A stretch of 10,075 nucleotides of DNA from assembly GCA_017623955.1 (NCBI GenBank), contig JAGAOA010000193.1, positions 1 to 10,075 of the forward strand. Reading direction: 5' to 3'. The position numbers and the translations under genes were made by a program. This stretch comes from Opitutales bacterium (GTDB lineage: Bacteria; Verrucomicrobiota; Verrucomicrobiae; Opitutales; CAG-312). A model generated the notes under the pieces. It saw only the letters and a program-made list of their open reading frames with translations, did no database searches and was not told the DNA's origin. Below, piece by piece: positions 1-5,336 of this stretch (positions within the stretch are counted from its first letter, which is position 1; each line of letters starts with the position of its first letter).

Positions 1-2
1 GT

Positions 3-719
3 AACGTAAAACAGATTGATACGCAGATTGGAGTCTTTCCTCCAGCTCCAGAAAATCTACCAGAAGAACCAATTCCCGAAGGCTTTAATTACGATATGTG
101 GCTTGGACCTACAAAGTGGTATCCGTATAATTCTTTCAGAGTATTGGGTAATTATAGCAAAGGATGGCGTTGTTTTTATGATTATGGACAACGTAAAGAT
201 GGCGATTGGGGAGCACACCACTTCGATATAATTCAGTGGGCATTAGGTATGGATAATTCTGGACCTACCGATTTTTATCCAGCAAATTCAGATGGTTCAC
301 CATATCGACATTATCGTTATGCAAATGGAGTTTCAGTGTTTGTCAATGCTCCAATTCCAAATAAGCATATGATAAGATTTATAGGCGATGAAGGTGAAAT
401 TTTTGTAAGTCGCAATGCTCGTCTTGATTGTAGTAATCCTCTTATAAAGAATATTGCACGCAAATCTTCCGATGTACGCTTACCTGTTTCAGATAATCAT
501 AGAAGAGATTTTATTGATGCAATTCGTTTTGGAAAAACAAATGTAAGTCCAGTCGAAGTAGGGCATCGCAGTGCAACTGTTTGTCATTTGATGTCGATTG
601 CAAATCGTTTAAATGCTCATGTAAAGTGGGATCCTGTTACCGAAAAAGTTTTAAACAATAAACAGGCATCGTCTATGCTTTCTCGACCACGTAGAGCACC
701 TTATTTCTTGGGAGTTTAA
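3..719 (+). CDS. Gfo/Idh/MocA-family oxidoreductase, C-terminal part (5' end outside the window)
   Basis: The reading frame is open from the window edge, giving about 238 residues and a TAA stop at 717-719. An internal ATG at 96 is not the start, because the frame continues upstream with sensible protein (GVFPPAPENLPEEPIPEGF). The visible part is the substrate-binding, mixed alpha/beta C-terminal domain of NAD(P)-dependent dehydrogenases of sugars, polyols or glycosides. The DWGAHHFDIIQWALGMD motif is at about nt 204-254; in this family the histidine of this motif lies at the active site. The N-terminal Rossmann fold is outside the window. The ending NRLNAHVKWDP and RPRRAPY resemble large secreted or cytoplasmic members from PVC bacteria and Bacteroidetes. 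It is followed after 2 bases by a lipoprotein gene and then by a xylulokinase, which suggests a role in sugar or polyol oxidation. The exact substrate cannot be told. Confidence 0.88.
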   Translation, partial: NVKQIDTQIGVFPPAPENLPEEPIPEGFNYDMWLGPTKWYPYNSFRVLGNYSKGWRCFYDYGQRKDGDWGAHHFDIIQWALGMDNSGPTDFYPANSDGSPYRHYRYANGVSVFVNAPIPNKHMIRFIGDEGEIFVSRNARLDCSNPLIKNIARKSSDVRLPVSDNHRRDFIDAIRFGKTNVSPVEVGHRSATVCHLMSIANRLNAHVKWDPVTEKVLNNKQASSMLSRPRRAPYFLGV

Positions 720-721
720 TT

Positions 722-1732
722 ATGAAAATTTTTTTATTATTAACATCAATATTGGCTTTGTTTGCTATGGGCGGTTGTGTACGTGTCAATAACGCAGAGC
801 AAGTAACTAAAGTAGATGATATTTATCAGGCAGACAACGCCAGATTGGAGCTTGAGCAAAAAGGCGATGTATGTTCTTTAATGGTTGCATTGAAAACAGA
901 AACGCGTCCGAGAATACGCGAGGGGATTATATACTCATTAGGCAGATTAAAAGCTCCAGAATCGCGTAATATTATAGAAAAAATGGCTTTCGAGCAAATG
1001 GATAAATCCCCAGCTTCAGTATTAGCTTTGGCTTGTTATGACGATTCATTCGATGCAATCAATAAACTTGCAATCATGGGTTCTCAAGTAGCCAAAAGTG
1101 CATTGCAAATGAAATATCAGAAAATGGTATGTTGTGCAAAAGCAAAACTTTGTTGTAACGAGATTGGTTTCTTACGCAATATGGGCAATTGCAACGGAAA
1201 TAAAAAATTTTTGTTGAAGACAAATCCTAAATCAGAAGCCGAAGCATCTGCAGTGTGTTATGCTTTGGCTAGAATTGGTGGAAAAGATTGTGCCTATAAA
1301 ATTGTATCGATAATGAAAAAGCATCCTACAATTTCTGAACAACCATTGGCAATTTGTGCAAACTCAACAGATGTAATTTTGTCAGAAGTAAAAGCTAAGA
1401 ATGTTTTGGCTGTTAAAGCAGTAAAACTCGCCAAGGTATCTGAAGCCGAAAATATATTGTTAGAACAGTTGTCATCTGCAGATGAAAATTATAAAGCTTT
1501 GCTTTTATCATCCTTGGAGGTAGTTGGTGCTGAAAAAACAGCAAATAAAATTGTCGATAGTTTTAAAAGTTTATCTGTTAAAGAGTTGGGAATATACGTA
1601 AAAATCGCAAATTTTTCGCTTTCGCGTTGCAATGAAAATCAGAAGCAAAAGTTGTATGCTAAACTGAAATATTATACTTCTGAAAACTCCGTATATGCAA
1701 AAGCTGCACAAAGAATAATATCAGGAAAATAA
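722..1732 (+). CDS. predicted lipoprotein with HEAT-like helical repeats
   Basis: This is a 336-aa protein. The start is supported by GGGAG 7 bases upstream and by a gap of only 2 bases after the preceding stop. Residues 1-19 form a signal peptide: Lys2, a hydrophobic stretch, then AMGGC with Cys19 as the likely lipidated residue. The residue at -3 is Met, so the lipobox is slightly irregular. The rest is mainly alpha-helical, with HEAT- or PBS-lyase-like repeats near residues 63-90 (REGIIYSLGRLKAPESRNII), 172-201 (ASAVCYALARIGGKDCAYKI) and 255-281 (ALLLSSLEVVGAEKTANKIV). A cysteine-rich patch (CC, CC and C) lies at about 135-158. The protein probably sits on a membrane surface and acts as a binding scaffold. 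No enzyme motif is seen. Co-transcription with the dehydrogenase and kinase is likely, but its part in sugar use is unknown. Confidence 0.8.
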   Translation: MKIFLLLTSILALFAMGGCVRVNNAEQVTKVDDIYQADNARLELEQKGDVCSLMVALKTETRPRIREGIIYSLGRLKAPESRNIIEKMAFEQMDKSPASVLALACYDDSFDAINKLAIMGSQVAKSALQMKYQKMVCCAKAKLCCNEIGFLRNMGNCNGNKKFLLKTNPKSEAEASAVCYALARIGGKDCAYKIVSIMKKHPTISEQPLAICANSTDVILSEVKAKNVLAVKAVKLAKVSEAENILLEQLSSADENYKALLLSSLEVVGAEKTANKIVDSFKSLSVKELGIYVKIANFSLSRCNENQKQKLYAKLKYYTSENSVYAKAAQRIISGK

Positions 1733-1733
1733 T

Positions 1734-3275
1734 ATGGGAAATAATTTGTATTTGGGCATCGATGCCAGTACGCAATCGCTTACTGGAATGGTAATAGATA
1801 TAAATAGTGGCGAAATTTTTTCATCATCAATAAATTTTGATGAACGTTTGCCCGAATACAAAACTACATCAGGCGTAGTAAACGGCGAATTAGGCGAAGT
1901 GTGGTCGTATCCACAAATGTGGGTTGATGCTCTTGATATTCTTTTTGATGAGCTTTCTTCAAAAGTAAATCTTTCTGATATCAAAGCTATCGGTGGAGCA
2001 GGGCAACAACATGCAAGTGTGTGGTTAAATTCAACCGATGTTTTTGCCAAGTTTTCTACTGCCAATAAGGGCGAACTTTCTAAAGTGTTAAAACCCTATT
2101 TAAGTAAGTTAGAAGCACCAGTATGGCTCGATACATCTACATCTGCCGAGTGTAAAGAAGTTGAAAGTGTAATTGGTGTAGATGCTGTTGTTATAAAAAC
2201 TGGTTCGTTGCAAACAGAACGTTTTACAGGTGCGCAAATTAAAAAAGTTTTTCAGAAAAATTCCGAAGTTTACAAGGCTACAAAACGCATACATTTGAAT
2301 TCTTCGTTTATATGTTCAGTTCTTTGCAATGCAGACTGTCCAATTGATTGGTGTGATGCATCGGGAATGAATTTGCTAAATTTATCAACATTTAAGTGGG
2401 ATACTGAGATGTTGTCGGCAACAGCCCCAGAATTAGAAAGCAAAATTGTATTGCAAAAACCTATGTCGGTTGTTGGTAATATTGGCAAGTATTTTTGTAG
2501 ACACTACGGATTTTCTTCCGATACCCAAGTTGTTGTTTTCACAGGTGATAATCCATCGAGCCTTGTAGGTATCGGGGCATCAGGTGGGGGAAATGCAGTT
2601 ATAAGCTTGGGTACGAGTGATACATTCTTTTGTGCAAATAAAAATTATTCTCCGGTTGCGGGCGCTCATGTTTTTGGAAATCCTCGAGGAGCATATATGA
2701 ACTTAGCGTGTTTTCGCAATGGTTCATTAGCTCGCGAAGCTTTGAAAAACGAGCTAGGAATAGATTGGAAGTTTTTTGACAATTCTTTTGATGGCTATGA
2801 GCCTAATGATGAAAGTCATTTAATTATGCCATACTATTGTGATGAAATTACACCAAAAATAAAATCGAATGCGCCAACTTATATTGGCGATAAGTCTCAG
2901 TTAGCACCAATAGATGTTGTACGTTTGTTTATTGAAGCTCAGATGTTCAATATGCGTTTGCAAGCAGAAGCATTTAAGGCTGATGTCGATAAAATTTTGC
3001 TTACTGGTGGTGCATCTAAAAGTAGGGCAATGGCTCAGTGTGCGGCAAATGTTTTCAATAGTACAGTTTATGTATCAAAATCATCTGCTAATTCTTCGGC
3101 ATTAGGCGGTGCTATGAGTGCCGCATATGTAGTTGGAAAAGCATCTATCGAAGAGCTTGAAAAAATGTTTGCCTCGCGTGAAGTCGTTGCTGTTGCTAAT
3201 ACGCATGCAGTTGATTTTTATAATAAGAAAATTTCCTTATTTAATGACTATCGCAATAAGATGATAAATCAATAA
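1734..3275 (+). CDS. xylB: xylulokinase, FGGY carbohydrate kinase family (human XYLB-like type)
   Basis: This 513-aa cytosolic kinase is predicted to phosphorylate D-xylulose to D-xylulose 5-phosphate using ATP, feeding the pentose phosphate pathway. The start has AGGA 7 bases upstream and lies 1 base after the preceding stop. N-terminal FGGY domain: GIDASTQSLTG at 8-18 and GAGQQH at 88-93, a typical xylulokinase sugar-site motif. The C-terminal half has TGDNP with Asp272 as the likely catalytic base, SLGTSDT (GTSD at 293-296), LTGGASKSR near 424 (adenine-binding region) and SSALGGAMSAAY. DASGMNLL at 208-215, VVGNIG, VVVFTGDNPSSLVG, CFRNGSL and the GGAS block resemble the human XYLB type more than the shorter E. 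coli XylB type; this is from memory of the family. Full length, with no damage seen. A related FGGY substrate cannot be wholly excluded. Confidence 0.9.
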   Translation: MGNNLYLGIDASTQSLTGMVIDINSGEIFSSSINFDERLPEYKTTSGVVNGELGEVWSYPQMWVDALDILFDELSSKVNLSDIKAIGGAGQQHASVWLNSTDVFAKFSTANKGELSKVLKPYLSKLEAPVWLDTSTSAECKEVESVIGVDAVVIKTGSLQTERFTGAQIKKVFQKNSEVYKATKRIHLNSSFICSVLCNADCPIDWCDASGMNLLNLSTFKWDTEMLSATAPELESKIVLQKPMSVVGNIGKYFCRHYGFSSDTQVVVFTGDNPSSLVGIGASGGGNAVISLGTSDTFFCANKNYSPVAGAHVFGNPRGAYMNLACFRNGSLAREALKNELGIDWKFFDNSFDGYEPNDESHLIMPYYCDEITPKIKSNAPTYIGDKSQLAPIDVVRLFIEAQMFNMRLQAEAFKADVDKILLTGGASKSRAMAQCAANVFNSTVYVSKSSANSSALGGAMSAAYVVGKASIEELEKMFASREVVAVANTHAVDFYNKKISLFNDYRNKMINQ

Positions 3276-3366
3276 ATGTTATATTGTATCGCGAAGTTTG
3301 ATTTTGGAAAAATGAAGTAAGAGTTGGAAAATTAAATAAAAACATCGCTATTTTCCTTCAAATTGC

Positions 3367-3398
3367 AAAGCCCTTGCAAGTGTATTGCAGAGGGCTTT
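3367..3398. terminator. symmetric hairpin between convergent operons, likely bidirectional terminator
   Basis: AAAGCCCT (3367-3374) pairs with AGGGCTTT (3391-3398). The inner TGCAA (3375-3379) pairs with TTGCA (3385-3389), leaving a 5-base loop and one bulged G at 3390. The stem starts with AAA and ends with TTT, so it could act on both strands. It lies 4 bases past the stop of the last tail gene and about 90 bases past the kinase stop. The U-tracts are short on both sides, so efficiency is uncertain. The rest of 3276-3402 holds nothing else convincing. Confidence 0.6.
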
Positions 3399-3402
3399 CA
3401 TA

Positions 3403-3708
3403 TTATTGTTTAAGACGGTCGGCTGTTTCATATTCAGAGTAAACTGTATCGACTTGATATTCTATCCATTTTGCCATCGTTGCGTTATCTATGGTAATCC
3501 CATCTGCATTTAGAATAGCTCCAAGAAATTCTACAGTTTCTTCAGGCAACGACAATGTTATATCAGTTGTATTGTTTTTGCGGTTTTCATATTGTTCGAC
3601 CATTTTAACAAACGCATCTTTTGAAATTCCCCATTGCTCCGCCAATACTGCAACAATATTTGGTAGTTGATTATTTTCTAATTTTTCTGCTTCAGTCATT
3701 TCACTCAT
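3403..3708 (-). CDS. small acidic phage-module protein, unknown function
   Basis: This is a 101-aa protein when read from the ATG at 3708-3706 (MSEMTEAEK). That ATG overlaps the upstream stop as ATGA (3708-3705), a usual sign of translational coupling. AAGGAG lies 11 bases before it, inside the last codons of the upstream gene. A GTG at 3714 would add two residues and sits 5 bases after the same AAGGAG, so it remains possible. The protein is acidic and probably helical, with a polar middle (NRKNNTTDITLSLPEETVEF) and no membrane segment or known motif. As the last gene of the tail module it may be a small tail, baseplate or chaperone protein, but its family is not recognised. Its stop lies just before the hairpin at 3367-3398. 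Confidence 0.65.
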   Translation of the reverse strand: MSEMTEAEKLENNQLPNIVAVLAEQWGISKDAFVKMVEQYENRKNNTTDITLSLPEETVEFLGAILNADGITIDNATMAKWIEYQVDTVYSEYETADRLKQ

Positions 3709-4817
3709 ATACACTTAGTCTCCTTTACTATCATTTTATATAATTTATTTATTTCGTCATATTCGATTGTTGGTTCTGTATAAACAAATAGCTTTTCTGC
3801 TTTTATATATTCCTTCCACTGGCGTATTGATGGTGTTGTCGACTTTGATATAACATCTAATTCAGATCCGTCACCTAATTGTGGAACTACAATTTTAGGG
3901 ACATCATTAGGATATTCTGAATGGAACGATGTTGTTGTTTTTGTTTGGCGGTCTCGTCGTTTAAATGGTCTTGAACTGTCGACTTTCTTTACCGACATCG
4001 AGTGTATTCGATAGTTTAGATTTGTATTTCCAACATTCCACTTTGAATCGATAGATATTGTTCCCCATAAACACTCGTAACAGTGATCTGGAATTTCCTT
4101 ATATGAGTGCGACGTGTGAAGTGTATTTCCTATTGACCACGACATATCTGCGAGAGGACGATCTAATTCGATTATTCTATTGGGGGTATCAATACTCACG
4201 ATTGTTACGGCATTAGGCGTTAGAAGCTCGTATGTTTCGTAAACGATCCCAGTTAGAACATTATTTATTCCACGCTTTGCAAACGAAGCTTTTGCCAACA
4301 CTGAAACTTTATCGCCTGTTGAAAACTTAGTGACATCTGCAACTTTTAACAAAGTATGCCATTCAATAGTTGTTCTACAGTTATTACCACGTCCCAAAAT
4401 AACAGTAGATAAACCCAACGCTCCTACATCTTTTAAGCCCCAGATTGGGACAATGTCGTTTTCGTAGCTGATGTATTCTTTGTTCGGGGCGTATGAATAC
4501 GTCTCGGATACGATAAGCAAATCGCCATCGTCGTTATACTCGATTCCGTCGCTTACAAACGCGAGCTTGTAATTTCGATTCTTCAACATCTCAAGCGTTG
4601 TTTCTGGAATACCTGCGAACACTCCGATACCGTCGTAGTCGAGCATATCGAAGTCAAGTGCTGTTCCGACGTCTGACTTTGTTTTCAAATAGTGTGTTTT
4701 GTTGATAAAATACTTGAGCTCGATAAAGAAATTATCGGTATCGCCTAATTCGGCAAAATAGTAAACAGGTGTCCATTTACCTACATATTTCTTGTTGTCA
4801 AAAAAATCATCATTCAT
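3705..4817 (-). CDS. putative phage tail-associated protein, unknown function
   Basis: The protein is about 370 aa from the ATG at 4817 (MNDDFFDNKKYVGKW). A GTG at 4844 would add nine residues (MACPHNFEN). The frame stays open without a start codon to about 4904, but that extension runs into the neighbouring repeat cluster and has no Shine-Dalgarno sequence, so I prefer the ATG. The ATG has only a weak GAG close upstream. The sequence looks beta-rich, with many alternating hydrophobic and polar stretches (GDKVSVLAKASFAKRG, VTIVSIDTPNRIIELDRPL) and no signal peptide or membrane segment. Its place directly after the tape measure gene is where many phages carry distal tail or baseplate-hub proteins. 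I do not recognise a named family. It overlaps the next gene by the 4 bases ATGA. Confidence 0.7.
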   Translation of the reverse strand: MNDDFFDNKKYVGKWTPVYYFAELGDTDNFFIELKYFINKTHYLKTKSDVGTALDFDMLDYDGIGVFAGIPETTLEMLKNRNYKLAFVSDGIEYNDDGDLLIVSETYSYAPNKEYISYENDIVPIWGLKDVGALGLSTVILGRGNNCRTTIEWHTLLKVADVTKFSTGDKVSVLAKASFAKRGINNVLTGIVYETYELLTPNAVTIVSIDTPNRIIELDRPLADMSWSIGNTLHTSHSYKEIPDHCYECLWGTISIDSKWNVGNTNLNYRIHSMSVKKVDSSRPFKRRDRQTKTTTSFHSEYPNDVPKIVVPQLGDGSELDVISKSTTPSIRQWKEYIKAEKLFVYTEPTIEYDEINKLYKMIVKETKCI

Positions 4818-4855
4818 ATTCTCAAAGTTGTGTGGACACGCCACTGTTGCGGTTT

Positions 4856-4943
4856 CAAAAGCGTGAGGGCTTTGCCCTTTGGATTTGGATTTTTTGTTTA
4901 AAAGTTAGCGTAAAAGCTTCGCAATTTAGAAAAAATCCAAATG
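4856..4943 (-). repeat. stem-loop repeat, copy 1
   Basis: Read on the - strand it starts with CATTTGG (4943-4937) and ends with CTCACGCTTTTG. ATTTGGATTTTTT (13 bases, 4942-4930 on the - strand) pairs with a perfect partner at 4883-4895. GGCAAAGC (4943-4950) also pairs with GCTTTGCC (4869-4876), with 6 unpaired bases between the two helices. GGGC-TTT-GCCC (4867-4877) is a competing small hairpin. The inner loop holds a short GCG/CGC stem. Confidence 0.65.
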
Positions 4944-4961
4944 GCAAAGCGGTTTGATTAT

Positions 4962-5045
4962 CATTTGGTTTTATTTCGGACTCACGTGCATTTAGCACGC
5001 TACGCCTCATAAAACGCAAATCCTAATGCAAACCTCACGCTTTTG
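4962..5045 (+). repeat. stem-loop repeat, copy 2
   Basis: The outer stem pairs ATTTGGTTTT (4963-4972) with AAAACGCAAAT (5011-5021), with one bulged G. The inner hairpin is CGTGC-ATTTA-GCACG (4985-4999). The unit ends CCTCACGCTTTTG, identical in reverse complement to the end of copy 1. It aligns without gaps to copy 3 over 84 bases, with 56 identities counted by hand. Confidence 0.7.
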
Positions 5046-5046
5046 T

Positions 5047-5073
5047 TGTTCCAACATAGAGCTTGTTGGAACA
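5047..5073. repeat. central 10-bp hairpin in the spacer between copies 2 and 3
   Basis: TGTTCCAACA (5047-5056) pairs perfectly with TGTTGGAACA (5064-5073) around a 7-base loop. A second TGTTGGAA at 5138-5145 could compete for the left arm. The hairpin lies in the 105-base spacer that would form the head of the large fold made when copies 2 and 3 pair. Confidence 0.6.
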
Positions 5074-5150
5074 TCTCAAGCAATGAAGTCATATCGTTTT
5101 CTGTTTTCATCTGGGTTAAATTTTAGATTGTCTTCGTGTTGGAAGCAGTG

Positions 5151-5234
5151 CAAAACCGCAGGGCTCGAGGCAGGATTTGCGTTTTGCAAGGCGTAGCTGG
5201 GCTGTAGCCCTGCAGTCCGCAGCAAAACCAAATG
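5151..5234 (-). repeat. stem-loop repeat, copy 3 (GC-rich)
   Basis: On the - strand it runs from CATTTGG (5234-5228) to GCGGTTTTG (ending 5151). It has the same outer stem as copy 2, ATTTGGTTTT with AAAACGCAAAT, and the same CTACGCCT block (5196-5189). The inner hairpin is GGGCT-AC-AGCCC (5210-5199), at the same place as in copy 2 but with different bases. An alternative pairing joins GCAGGGCT (5158-5165) with AGCCCTGC (5206-5213). Confidence 0.7.
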
Positions 5235-5245
5235 ATGCCCGAGAG

Positions 5246-5335
5246 CATTTGCTTATGAAATTTTTTCTAAAATTCATCTTTCACTTTTCCTTTCAAAAAT
5301 TTCATTTCATAAGCAAATGCGGCGATGCGGTTTTG
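5246..5335 (+). repeat. stem-loop repeat, copy 4 (17-bp perfect stem)
   Basis: GCATTTGCTTATGAAAT (5245-5261) pairs perfectly over 17 bases with ATTTCATAAGCAAATGC (5304-5320), around a loop of about 42 bases rich in T and C. The unit ends GATGCGGTTTTG at 5335. GCGGTTTTGC (5327-5336) is also a perfect 10-base partner of GCAAAACCGC (5150-5159) in copy 3. On the tail transcript this stem begins 16 bases after the tape measure stop codon. The copy is more diverged than the others, so its membership rests on the landmarks, the length and the orientation. Confidence 0.55.
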
Positions 5336-5336
5336 C

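Larger units (their letters stand above)
4856..5335. repeat. cluster of four alternating stem-loop repeats (BIME-like) between tail genes
   Basis: This 480-base spacer between the tape measure stop and the next tail gene consists mostly of four units of 84-90 bases in orientation -,+,-,+. Shared landmarks are CATTTGG or CATTTGC at the start, a CAAATCC or CAAATGC that pairs back to it, and TTTTG at the end. Parts of it are visibly richer in G+C than the flanking genes. Because orientation alternates, neighbouring copies also pair with each other: 4960-5024 is the reverse-complement counterpart of 5172-5236, and CAAAAGCGTGAGG (4856-4868) matches CCTCACGCTTTTG (5033-5045) exactly. The tail transcript would therefore carry a large folded RNA here. 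The individual copies are listed separately. Whether this is a dispersed mobile repeat or a functional RNA cannot be decided from one locus. Confidence 0.7.

Noticed and set aside
1721..2065. A 114-aa - strand frame inside the kinase gene.
   Set aside because: It is antisense to a well-recognised FGGY kinase, has no ribosome site and shows no domain.
3326..3356. GGAAAAT/ATTTTCC inverted repeat after the kinase gene.
   Set aside because: The stem is only 7 AT-rich pairs with a 17-base loop and no U-tract; the hairpin at 3367-3398 is a better terminator.
4855..5277. Three small - strand frames (5277-5116, 53 aa; 5110-5000, 36 aa; 5010-4855, 51 aa) that together cover most of the repeat cluster.
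   Set aside because: They run through the inverted repeats, change frame from one to the next, have odd composition (many Arg and Cys), and lack convincing ribosome sites. The repeat structure explains the region better. The 36-aa frame (MKTENDMTSLLEMFQQ start) looks the most protein-like and could be revisited if homologues exist.
4856..5335. CRISPR array or retron/DGR non-coding RNA.
   Set aside because: Repeats alternate in orientation, without uniform spacers, so this is not CRISPR. No reverse transcriptase and no adenine-biased template/variable pair is seen in the window.
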